DNA of 54,855 nt from Geobacteraceae bacterium GWC2_55_20 (GTDB lineage: Bacteria; Desulfobacterota; Desulfuromonadia; Geobacterales; Pseudopelobacteraceae): NCBI GenBank assembly GCA_001802125.1, contig MGZK01000134.1, positions 3,979-58,833 of the forward strand, written 5' to 3'. Made by a program: the position numbers and the translations under genes. Shown here piece after piece: positions 17,668 to 28,100 of the stretch; positions within the stretch are counted from its first letter, which is position 1, and the number at the start of each line of letters is the position of its first letter. A model generated the notes under the pieces. That model had not been told where the DNA came from, did no database searches, and saw only the letters and a list, made by a program, of their open reading frames with translations.

Positions 17668-20600
17668 TTACTCCACCTTGAGCACGACCATGGAGATGTC
17701 GTCCTGCAGCGGGCGTGCCTGGCAGAATCCGGTCAGCGACTCCAGCACGGAGTCGATGATCTTCTGGGGGTGTTCGGCATGGCATCCGGCAACGATCCTG
17801 CTGAGACGGTCAATGCCGAAAAAATCGCCGTCCGGGTTCTCCGCCTCGGTGATTCCATCGGTATAGAGCAGCAGTATGTCACCCTCCTGCATCAGGATGC
17901 TCTTGTTCTCGAAAACCACCGCTTTCATCACTCCCAGGATCAATCCCTCGGCATCGATTTCAATGCATGCCACTTCACCCTGCCTGAATAGCAGCGGCTT
18001 GTTGTGGCCGGCGCTGGCAAACGAGAGCATGCGGCTGAAGACGTTGTATTTCACATAAAACATCGTGATGAACAGTTCCGCGTTGGTCAGATCCTCGTAG
18101 AGCAGTTCGTTCAGCAGCGACAGCACATCCGGGGCGGTGACCGCCGAGTATACCCGCGCCCGGAGCACGCTGCGGGTTTCGGCCATGATCAGCGCCGCTC
18201 CCACGCTATGACCGGAGACATCGGCAATCACGATGTCGATCACCTGTCCGCCGCGCAGGAAAAAATCGTAATAATCCCCCCCCACATGGGCGGCCGGTAT
18301 GCAGATCCCGGCAAACGCGACACCGGGAAGTTCCGGCAGAACCGAGGGAAGCAAGGAAAACTGGATCTGGCGGGCGATCTCCATGTCCCTGGCGACCCGA
18401 GCGTTTTCCAGCAGCGCCTGTTCCTTCTGCAGTCGTTCCCGCTCCCGTGCCTCCATCTCCGAAACGATCGTCACCGCCTGGGCCAGTTGTCCGGCCAGGC
18501 TTGAGAGCAGATTGAGGAACTCTTCCGTGAAAACTCCCACAAGTGTCTTGGAAAAGAGCGACAGGATTCCCATGGGGGGTTCGCCGGCCCGCGCTATGGG
18601 GATATGAGCAAAACAGCTGATCTCCTCGCTCTCCATCAATTCTCTGGATTGGGGCTTGGACATGTTGCGGGTGTCGTTTACCACCCGCACCCGCTGGGTC
18701 AGAAAACTCTCCCCGGCGTAGGTGGATCTGTCCGGCTCCAGATTCTTTTGGGTAAGGCAGCTGAATTCACTGCTCTGATAGCTGCGTACAGTCAGCATTC
18801 CATGCTCATCCTGGAGCCTGATGATGACCATGTCGAACTTGAACTCCCTGCGGATCAGGTCCAGCAGGTCATCCATGATGATCTGCAGGTCCAGGGTCCG
18901 GTTCATGATCTCGGACGCCCGCAGCCTGACCGAGAGGTTCTCCTTGCTCTCCGCCAGCGAGGTCCGAACGGTGCTGAATACATCGTAGACCGATTCCATC
19001 CTGGAACCCTGGTCCGAGAGGTAACTTTCGATGATGGCTCCGGCCGCGGCCGCGCCGACCGATCCGGCCAGGGTCCGTTCGGCAAAACGTTTGAACCTGG
19101 GCAGTTCGAATTCCGGCACCTGCCCGTCCTCGTCCATGTTCCTGCTTTCCCGGTACTCGCGTATCGCGGCGACAGCCTGGGGTTCGCCGATGAATTTGGA
19201 CAACAGGTTCACGAACTGCTGAATGGCCACCGGTTTGGTGAGCCGTTTGGTTTCCCACTGGGTGTTTTGTGGCGCCGGTATGAAGATATCCACGAATTTC
19301 CTGGCCTGATCCTCTTCCCGGCTGCCCTGGGAGAATATTATCGAGCAGATCAGATATCCGGCAATGTTTACGAACATGCTCCAGAAGAAGGCGTGGGACA
19401 GCGTGTCCAGACCGGTCAATCCGAACAGCTCGGTCGGTTTCAGCAATTCTATTCCAAACGGTCCATTAGTGAGAATGTCGCTGTGCCACCATCCGCATTT
19501 AATGAAAGATGGCATCAGCAAGGTATAAAACCAGAGTACGAAGCCGAGAAATATGCCGGTAATGGCTCCGGTCTTGTTGCCTCTGCGCCAGAATAGCCCG
19601 CCAAACAGCGCCGGTCCGAACTGGATTACCGCGGCAAACGAGATCAGCCCGATGTTTACCAGCATGTAGGTTTCGCCGACAATGCGCTGGTAGAGATAGC
19701 CCAGGAATATCACCAGGAATATTCCGAGCCTTTTGAGGTTGATCAGCAGCAGCGGAAACCAGTCCCGTGGTTTGAACCTGACGACTACCGGCATAACCAG
19801 GTGGTTCAGGAACATCGTCGAGATGGCCACCGATTCGACGATCACCATGCTGGCGGCAGCCGAGAAACCGCCCAGAAAAGCCAGCAGCGCCAGCCAGGCA
19901 TGGCCGCTTTGCAACGGCAGGTTGATCACGAAATAATCTGCGCCGAAGATGCCGCCGCTATAGAGAATTCCTCCAAACGCAATCGGCATCACGAAAAGAT
20001 TTATCAGGAACATATAGGCGGGAAAGAGCCACATCGCCATTTTTATATGTTCCTCGTTCGAGTTTTCAATCACCGCCACATGAAACTGGCGGGGCAGGAG
20101 CAGGATTGCCCCCATGGAAAGCCATAGCGTCGAGAACCAGTTCATATGTGCGCTGATACTATCCTCGTCGATTGTTACCAGATGATCAAAGGCTGCCTCC
20201 TTTGCTTTCATCCGGGCGAAAATATCGCCGAAACCGTCAAATAGCCCATAGGTGACGAACAGCCCGATCACCATGAAAGCCAGCAGTTTTACGACCGATT
20301 CCACCGCGATTGCCGCCACCAGCCCTTCGTGCCGTTCCGAGGATATCAGGTTACGGGCGCCGAAGATCACACCGAAAAGACTGAAAATCAGCGCCGCCAG
20401 AAAACTGGTGTGGATGGACATGGGCGAAGCGCCCGGAGTGAAGGGCAGTTGTATGTAAGGGTAACCGCAGATGATATCGAAGCTTGATGAAACCGCCTTC
20501 AGTTGCAGCGCTATGTAGGGCATGATTCCGACGATGGCGATGATGGTGACCAGAGCGCCCAGCGGTTGCGATTTTCCGTAGCGGGAGCTGATGAAGTCGG

Positions 20601-20910
20601 CGATCGAGGTAATGTTGTTTTCCTTGCTGATCCTGATGATCTTGCGCAGTACAAACCACCAGAAAAAGGTGGTCAGTGTCGGCCCAAGATAGATCAACAG
20701 AAAATCGATGCCGGTGGTCGCGGCCCGGCCGACGCTGCCGTAATAGGTCCAGGTGGTGGCATACACGCCGATGGAGAGAGAATATATGAGCGGATTGGAT
20801 ATGATGCTCTGGCCGAGTTCCTGCTTTTTGTCGGCGTAGTAGGCCACCATGAAGAGGACAAGTATGTACAGAAGGGATGTGCCCAAGACAAGTTCAATGC
20901 TGAGGATCAT
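17668..20910 (-). CDS. SLC5 transporter-STAC-GAF-PP2C (SpoIIE/RsbU-type) fusion sensor phosphatase
   Basis: 1080 residues. Residues 1-~530 are a sodium:solute symporter (SLC5/PutP-like) with many membrane helices and EISCFAH-free transporter loops such as TWTYYGSVGRAA. A STAC-type linker follows at ~555-640 (AERTLAGSVGAAAAG at ~607-621), then a GAF domain at ~670-815, a coiled coil, and a PP2C/SpoIIE serine phosphatase at ~850-1080. The metal-binding aspartates are intact: GGDYYDFF at ~876, ADVSGHSVGAAL, YTDGITEAEN and DDISMVVL. CbrA-type kinases share the SLC5-STAC front end but end in a histidine kinase. Likely function: transport-coupled or ligand-sensing control of an anti-sigma-antagonist. 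No STAS partner is in the window. Confidence 0.9.
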   Translation of the reverse strand: MILSIELVLGTSLLYILVLFMVAYYADKKQELGQSIISNPLIYSLSIGVYATTWTYYGSVGRAATTGIDFLLIYLGPTLTTFFWWFVLRKIIRISKENNITSIADFISSRYGKSQPLGALVTIIAIVGIMPYIALQLKAVSSSFDIICGYPYIQLPFTPGASPMSIHTSFLAALIFSLFGVIFGARNLISSERHEGLVAAIAVESVVKLLAFMVIGLFVTYGLFDGFGDIFARMKAKEAAFDHLVTIDEDSISAHMNWFSTLWLSMGAILLLPRQFHVAVIENSNEEHIKMAMWLFPAYMFLINLFVMPIAFGGILYSGGIFGADYFVINLPLQSGHAWLALLAFLGGFSAAASMVIVESVAISTMFLNHLVMPVVVRFKPRDWFPLLLINLKRLGIFLVIFLGYLYQRIVGETYMLVNIGLISFAAVIQFGPALFGGLFWRRGNKTGAITGIFLGFVLWFYTLLMPSFIKCGWWHSDILTNGPFGIELLKPTELFGLTGLDTLSHAFFWSMFVNIAGYLICSIIFSQGSREEDQARKFVDIFIPAPQNTQWETKRLTKPVAIQQFVNLLSKFIGEPQAVAAIREYRESRNMDEDGQVPEFELPRFKRFAERTLAGSVGAAAAGAIIESYLSDQGSRMESVYDVFSTVRTSLAESKENLSVRLRASEIMNRTLDLQIIMDDLLDLIRREFKFDMVIIRLQDEHGMLTVRSYQSSEFSCLTQKNLEPDRSTYAGESFLTQRVRVVNDTRNMSKPQSRELMESEEISCFAHIPIARAGEPPMGILSLFSKTLVGVFTEEFLNLLSSLAGQLAQAVTIVSEMEARERERLQKEQALLENARVARDMEIARQIQFSLLPSVLPELPGVAFAGICIPAAHVGGDYYDFFLRGGQVIDIVIADVSGHSVGAALIMAETRSVLRARVYSAVTAPDVLSLLNELLYEDLTNAELFITMFYVKYNVFSRMLSFASAGHNKPLLFRQGEVACIEIDAEGLILGVMKAVVFENKSILMQEGDILLLYTDGITEAENPDGDFFGIDRLSRIVAGCHAEHPQKIIDSVLESLTGFCQARPLQDDISMVVLKVE

Positions 20911-21089
20911 CGGTCTATTCTCTCTTGTCTTAACTCCGGTTCGAAAACATGCAAATCGCTGATGTCATATGTGAAATATGTCCTGATAAACAGTCGGGGC
21001 CGCATGGGGCCGCTGATGCTTGCAGACGGGATGTGATGGTATTCAGCGGATTGTTGAGCCAATCCGTTAAAAAACTAAGTATTTGTAAC

Positions 21090-21101
21090 ATATCATGATA
21101 T
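21090..21101. promoter_or_regulatory. 12-bp perfect palindrome in divergent promoter region
   Basis: ATATCATGATAT lies between the divergent symporter-phosphatase gene and the diheme sensor gene, 46 bases before the latter's ATG. It could be an operator, but being A+T-rich and short it could also be chance. Confidence 0.3.
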
Positions 21102-21147
21102 ACTTCAAACATAAAGGGTTTTAGACACTGAGCGAAGGTACACTGCC

Positions 21148-21849
21148 ATGGCCACGAGTTCATATAAAAAAAATGTGACGTCCATTTCCCTGCTGGTATT
21201 TTGCGTGGTAATAATCAGTTGTGTTTTTCTCTTCTCGGTGATCAAGACCAACATGATCAACGACACGATCCAGCATGAAGCTGACCTGGCAGACACGATT
21301 ATCAAGTCGACGCGATACGCGATGCTGCAGGACGATCGCATAACGCTGGGCAACATAATCAACAACATCGGAGAGCGGGAAGGCGTTGAACATGTACGCA
21401 TATTCAATAAAAAAGGTCTGATCATGTTCTCATCGCACTCCGGGGAGATTCACAAGCTCGTCGATAAGAATGCGGCGGGATGCATCGTCTGCCATTCCGG
21501 ACCGGTTGTCGCCACCAGCATGGGTCGCATGGAACAGGCCCGGCGCTTTATTAATGAACGTGGTGTACATGTCCTGGCCATAACCGCGCCGATCTATAAC
21601 GAACCGGACTGTAACAACGCTTCCTGCCACTTTCATTCCGCCGGGCAAAAGCTGCTGGGCACTCTGGATATCGGCCTGTCCGAAGAGCAGTTGCAAAAAT
21701 CGCTCACAGCTATGAAAAACACGATTCTGGTATTTTGTTTCATACTGCTGGTCCTGATAATTGGAGGGATCGCGGTCTTGTTGAAGGTAACCGGGCGCAG
21801 TGAACCACCGGTCGTCAAGCCGGATGTTTCGGGTTTCGCCGGGGAATGA
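21148..21849 (+). CDS. Membrane-anchored periplasmic c-type heme sensor without output domain
   Basis: 233 residues: membrane helix ~12-32, a periplasmic domain with two heme-attachment sites (CIVCH at 112-116 and an unusual C-x4-CH, CNNASCH, at 155-161), then a second membrane helix at ~190-212 and a ~20-residue cytoplasmic tail. This is the topology of the sensory part of Geobacter-type heme-c chemoreceptors or histidine kinases, but no HAMP, MCP or kinase follows; the frame stops at 21849 and no kinase-like frame is seen downstream. It may act with another protein or be a truncated receptor. It is divergent from the SLC5-PP2C gene. Confidence 0.8.
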   Translation: MATSSYKKNVTSISLLVFCVVIISCVFLFSVIKTNMINDTIQHEADLADTIIKSTRYAMLQDDRITLGNIINNIGEREGVEHVRIFNKKGLIMFSSHSGEIHKLVDKNAAGCIVCHSGPVVATSMGRMEQARRFINERGVHVLAITAPIYNEPDCNNASCHFHSAGQKLLGTLDIGLSEEQLQKSLTAMKNTILVFCFILLVLIIGGIAVLLKVTGRSEPPVVKPDVSGFAGE

Positions 21850-21988
21850 GTATGTCCTGGAGGGAATGTCCGCAGGTTGAAAAGGAAATGAAATATATCA
21901 GAGAATTGGAATTGAATTCGAAGGAATGATTAATCCATACCCCGCCATCATCCGCACTGCTTATCCGCTGTTCTGACACATCAATTTT

Positions 21989-22153
21989 GTAACTGTTCAG
22001 CACTTTTTCATAACCCCACCTGTCCGCCCCTTAACTTAAGGGGCGGGACGCACTGATGTTGCACAGTGGTATCTGGCAGGTTGATTCTGCTTTCGCTCCC
22101 CTCTTAAGATAAGAGGGGCCGGGGGAGTTATGAAAGGCATGCTGAATAGTTAC
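21989..22153. mobile_element. 165-bp MITE-like element, IS66-type ends, 8-bp target duplication
   Basis: Terminal inverted repeats GTAACTGTTCAGCA (left, from 21989) and the reverse complement GTAACTATTCAGCA (right, ending 22153) match 13/14 at the tips and continue imperfectly to ~29 bases (..CATAACCCC / GGGGAGTTATG..). The element is flanked directly by a perfect 8-bp direct repeat TCAATTTT (21981-21988 and 22154-22161). Ends starting GTAA with 8-bp duplications are known for the IS66 family. It has no coding capacity and contains two internal hairpins (22025-22045 and 22098-22118). The rest of 21850-22182 holds nothing else I can recognise. Confidence 0.85.
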
Positions 22154-22182
22154 TCAATTTTTTATATTCACAAATAACCAGA

Positions 22183-25100
22183 TCAGGGCTGAACAGTGAC
22201 CCGGAATTTGACCTGCCCGGTCGCTCCTGGCGACAGTGTGCCGGTCAGGGTCCAGGTAATCGTGTCGCCGGCGGTGGCTGCGCTGCAGGCGCTGATGCTG
22301 TTGGGAAAGGGCGTCAGGCCCGAGCCGAGGCAGCTGCCGGTCGGATTGACACAGCAGGGGTTGGGTGGGGCGGCGCTCAGGGAGGTGAACGCTGGCACCG
22401 TGTCATGGATGACGATATTGCTGAGCGGGCCGTTGCTGTTATTGCCGTAGGTGATCGTGTAGGTCAGGCTGGAGCCTGGCAGCGCGGTGGCGCTGTCCAC
22501 GGTTTTGGTCAGCGTAAGTCCGGCGCCGGAAGATGCGCCGACGGTCGTGTTGTCGTTGCGGGTGAGCTGGGTCGACAGCGCCGGAATGGCGTTGGTGTGG
22601 TTGAAGGTGGCGGTGGTTGTGACCAGGTTGGAAGCGCCGATCGGAGCGTTGGCCGGTATGAACTCCTTCAGCAGCAGGCAAAGCTGCTCATTGGCCGACA
22701 GGACGATGGCGGAGGTAATCTGCGGTTCCCCGCTGTCGAATGTGCCGCTGCAGTTGCTGTCGCGGTAGAAGACCTCGCTCCAGCCCGGCATCGCCGGTGA
22801 AGTGACCGCAGATGTGCCGAAGCTGACGCTGCCGCCGCTGCCGGCGGTAAAGGTGTGCGGGTGGAAGATGACCGTTCCTGGTAGCGCCGAAGCGGAATTG
22901 TCGGTCTGGAAGCGGCTGTCGGGCACGTCGGCAAAGTTAATCCCGGAGTAGCTGGAGCCTACCGAGTTGGTAAAGGTTGTTGTGTCGCTGGCCCGGTCAT
23001 AATTGCCGCCGCTGGTGCCGGCGGAGCCTCCGGTGGAAATGTATCCGCCCGGGTTTGTTTCCACTATTTTGACCTGTGCCGCTCCCACCGAAACGGGTAT
23101 CCAGAGTATGTAATCTCCATTGCCGCTGGTTGTGGCCGAGTCATGGGTGGTTGCGCCGCTGCTGTCGGTGGCTTTGACCGCGACAGCAGCGATACCGCCC
23201 TCGCTGCCGTCCTGCAGGCCGTTGTTGCCGCTTCCTCCGCCGGAACCGGTATCCATGAAGACCCTGCCGCTGATCCGGCTGCCGTTGTAGAGCCCGAAAT
23301 TCTGGCCGGTCATCGGATTGGATTGCAGCGTCAGCTGACGTATTCCGCTGGCAGCTTCAAGCGCAACCCAACCGCCCGGAAAGGTGGGGTTCAGGTCGGT
23401 CAGGGTGGTATTGGTGGAATGGATCACGCAGTAATCACCGGATGTGATGCCGTTAAAGCTGAAGGCTCCGGTGGCCGGGTCCGGGGTTGTGAATTGTGTT
23501 GCCGGGTTGTTGCAGCTGCTGCCGGTGCGGGTTGCCAGTTTGACGTACACGGTCTGTCCCGTGCCGGTTTCGCCGCTCTCGCGGTTTCCGTTGTGATTTG
23601 CATCGGAATATACATAACCGCTGACCGCGCCGAAATTAGCATTGACCGTCAGGGTCGCCGTATTGCTGACGGCGCCGGGTCCGCCGGTTTCCAGCGAGGT
23701 TACGCCACTGGTGGTATTGTTATAGACACCGGGCTGGCCCGATGTTACCGGGATTGTCACCGTGCAGCTGCTGGAGAGCGGTAGCGTGGCGCCGCTCAGC
23801 GTGAACTGGGCCGAACCCTGGGTGGCGCCGGTCAGTGTGCCGCCGCAGGTGTTGGTGACCGGGGTGGAGCCGATGTAGAGGCCGGCCGGAAAGCTGTCGC
23901 TGACTGCCACATTGGTCAGGGCGCTGGTTGCGTTGGCGTTGGTAAGTGTCAGCAGCAGCGCCGAACTTTGAAAGTTATTGATGGTGGCCGGGGTGAACGA
24001 TTTTGTAATGGTCGGTTTCGACAGTACCGTCAAGTCGGCCGCAACCGAGGCTGTCGAACCGGCGTTGGAGGTGGTGACGTTGAAGGGGGCCGCCGGGTTG
24101 GTGTACAGGCCGGCAACCGAACTGGTCACCTTGGCGTTGATGGTACAGCTGCTGGCGGCAGGAATTGTACCGCCGGTCAGTTGCAGCGAGTTGCCGCCGG
24201 CTGTGGCGGTAACAGTGCCGCCGCAGGTGCTGAAGGCGGACAGCGGGGTGTCGTTGATCAGGTTGGCCGGGTAGGGGTCGGTGAAAGCCGCACCGCTGAT
24301 TGCCACCGGGTTGCTGTTCGAGAGTGTAATTGTCAGCGTCGAAGCGGTGTTGACCGGGATCTTGTCCGGTGAGAACGCCTTGGCGAATCCTGGCGGCGAC
24401 ATGATGGTCAGGTTGGCGGTTGCCTCGCTCCCGGTGCCGATGTTGGTGGTGGTGACCGGACCGCTATGGTTGACATAGGTTCCGGCCACAGCTCCGGTGA
24501 CATTGACCGCCACGCTGCAGGAACTGTTGCCGGGGATGGTCGCACCGGAAAGCGTCAATGAGCCGCTGCCGGCAGAGGCGGTGGCGGTTCCGCCGCAGCT
24601 GTTGGTCAGGCCGGGAGTGGCGGCATTGACGATGCCGGTCGGCACGCCGGCCGGATAGGTGTCGCTGAAGGCCACGCCGGTGGCCGCGGCTGCGTTGGAG
24701 TTGGAAAGCGTGATCGTCAGCCTGGATGTGCCATTTTGGGGAATGACGGCCGGGGAGAATGCCTTGGCCACACCCGGCGGTGGAGTCATGTTCAACAGCG
24801 CGGAACCCGGATTGGCGTTGCTGGCGCCGCTGGTTACGGTCAGGCCGCCGGCCGGGATCGTGTTGAGCACCGAATTGCTGGCCGATACCAGAATCGTGAC
24901 GGTGCAGGTGCTATTGGCCGGAATCGTGCCGTTGCTGAGCCCGACAGAGGTTCCGCCGATTGTCCCGGTGGCAGTCCCGCCGCAGCTGGTAGAAGGTGCT
25001 CCGGCATTAATGATGGTGCCGGGCAGGTAGCTGTCGGTGAAAGCCGCGCCGGTCATGGCAATACCGGTCGGATTGGTCAGCGTGATGGTCAGGGTCGAGG

Positions 25101-28100
25101 TCTGGGCATTGGTGATCGCGGCCGGAGCGAAGGCTTTAGCGATGCTGGGCTGGCCGACCGAGAGAATCGCGCTGGCGGCAGCGCCGCTGCCGCCGTTGGT
25201 GGATGATACCGGGCCGGTGCTGTTGGTGTAGTTGCCGGCGACGGCGGCGGTCACGTTGATCGTGATCGTGCAGCTGCCGTTGACCGCCAGCGTTCCGGCC
25301 GTGATGCCGATCGTATTGCCGCTGGCGACGCCACCTGTGCGAGTCGCGCTTGATCCCGAGGTGCAGGTGACTGCAGGCGCCGGAGTTCCGGTGTTGACCA
25401 TTCCCGATGGATAGGTGTCGGTAAAGGCAACGCCTGTCAGCGCCACGATGTTGCTGGCGGAATTGCGAACGATGATCTCCAGCTGTGTCGTTCCTCCGGC
25501 CGAGATCGGATTGGTAACGAAGCGTTTGGTAGTGTAGGGGGGATCCATCACTGTCAGTGTGGCGCTGGCTGCCGCGCCGGTGCCGGCGTTGGCGGTGGTG
25601 ATCGGACCGGTGGAGTTGTACAGTCCGCCGGCGATAGAGCTGGTCACGGAAACGGTAACGGTACAGCTGCCGCTGGCCGGTATCGTTGCTCCGCTAAGCG
25701 CCAGCGTGCCGCCGCCGGCGGCGGCCGTTACGGTTGCTGCGCTGCAGGTGGTGGCGGCGGCCGGCGTTGCGGCATTGACCATGCCGAAGGGGTAGGAGTC
25801 TGTGAAAGCCGCGCCGGTGATGGTGGTGGCGTTTGGATTTGTAAGCGTGATCGTGATCGTGCTGTTGGCCCCTTTCAGGATCGTGGCCGGTGCAAAAACC
25901 TTGGTTGCGGTCGGGACATTGTTGCTGGTAACGATCAGTTGGGCAGTAGCGGGGGCGCCGGTGCCGCCGTTGGCGGAAGTGATGTTGCCGGTGCTGTTGC
26001 TGTACGGGGTGGCCGAAGTGGTCGGGCTCTGCACGTTGGACGAAACCGTGCAGCTTCCTCCCGGCAGCAGTGTGGCCGTGCTGATTCCGAGCGTGGTCCC
26101 GGCGTTGGCGCCCCCAACCTTGGTGGCGGTTGAGCCGGAACTGCAGGTCAGCGTGGAGCTGGACGGTGTCGAGTTGACCATCACCCCCGGAGTGTTGGGA
26201 TAGTTGTCGGTGAAGGCCACGTTATTGAGAGTGGTGGTCGGGTTGGGGTTGCTGACCGTGATACTGAGCCGCACCGGGGTGCTGGCCCGCACCGAGGGGG
26301 CGGCAAAAGTCTTGACCGCCACCGGAGCGCCGATAACCGTCAGGTTAGCAATGTTGCTGGGAATGCCGGCCGGTCCGGTCTGGTTGGACACGACTCCGCT
26401 GGCCTGGTTGGGGTGGACGCCGGTCACGTTGCCGGTGACATCGACCGTGATCGTGCATGAGGCGTTCGGAGCCATTGTGCCATTGGAAAGTGAAATTGCG
26501 GATGCCCCAGCGGCGGCACTGACAGTTCCACCGCAGCCGTTGACCACGTTGGGCGTGCCGGCCACCAGCATGTTGGTGAGCGGGTCGCTGAAGGCCATGC
26601 CGGTCAGGGTCATGTTGGTCGGGTTCTGGATCAGGAACGAGACGGTCGAAGTCGTTCCCGAGAGGATTACCGCAGGCGTGAATGCTTTCAGCGTGACCGC
26701 CGGCTTGCCGACCGACAGCGTGGCGGAAGATACGCTGCTGCTGCCGGCATTGGTTGATACCGCTGTAACGGTGTTGACGTAGTTTTCAGTCGCCAATGCG
26801 GTTACATTTACACTGATCGTGCAGCTGCCGCCTGGGGGCAGCGATGCGCCCGGGTTCATGCCGACACTTGTGCCTCCGGCGGTTCCGCCGGTCAACGTGC
26901 CGGCCGCGGCTCCGGCGGTGCAGCTGATCGAGGCATTGGGGGTGGCGGAGTTGACCAGTCCGGACGGGTAGGGGTCGTCCAGTGTTACACCGGTCATGGT
27001 GGCCGGGTTGCTGGCCGGATTGGTGATCGTAATCGACATCGTCGAAGACCCGCCCTGGATGATCGGGTTGGGCGAGAAGGATTTGCTGACCTGGGGAGCG
27101 GCCATGACCGGAATTACCGCCGCCGCCGAACTTGCGCCGAAGGTCTGTCCCAGAGTCTGCCCCTGGTAGCTGATAGTGGCGGTATTGGTCAGGATGGTTC
27201 CGGCCGGCACGCCGCTGCTGACGGTAACGTCAAAGCTCAGTGAAGTCGATTCGTTGTAGGGGAGCAATCCTCCGCTGGCGCTGTCGGCTCCGCTTCCGAG
27301 CCGGAAGATGACCTTGGGGGCGCCGCTGGAATCGTATTCGGCCTGGTCGTCGCCGGCGGTGTCGCTTTTTACGCCGGTGTTGGCGCCGCTGATGATCTGC
27401 AGCGAGCCGGGCTTATAGGTCGTGTAGGCCGGGATCGGGTCAGTCAGGTAGAGGTTGGTGGCGGTGTCGAAACCGGTGTTCTTCATGTAGATCGTATAAC
27501 GTAGCGTGTCACCGGCGGTAATGGCTGCACCGGCGCTGCCGGCCACCTTGGCGACGGTCTTGGTGACGTTGGGGGTGATGATCGGCACATACAGGTCAGT
27601 GACAAAGGTCAGGACGCTGGGATAGTACTGGTCACTGGCCGTGTTCAGTGTGATCGTGGCGCTGGTGTCGCCGTTCTTGACGATGCCGTTGGGGATGTTG
27701 GTGCGGCTCAGGTCGTAGCCCAGGTTATTGGTATAGACCGGATTCCTGCCGGCCAGGTAGACCCCCTGATCGGTGATGCTGGAGTTGAAGAAGTTATTGG
27801 ATGGGTGGGTGGCATCGGAAATGGTGCTGCCGTTTAGCTGCAGATAATCACCGACAAGTCCCAGATCGCCTTCGTAGGCCATCACCCCGACCCGGGTTGT
27901 GATCGGGCCGGAGAGCGGGGAGAGGAAACCGCTGACAGTAAATGTCTTGGCAGCCGGAATCACCTCCTGGCCGTCAAACACGGTCAGGTTGCGCAAGGCC
28001 AGCGAGCCGTTGCCGTAGACCACCACCAGTGACCAGCCGCCAAAGGTGTTGGATGCTGAATTCCGGGACACAACATTGGCAACGGTGTAGGTGCCGTTGC

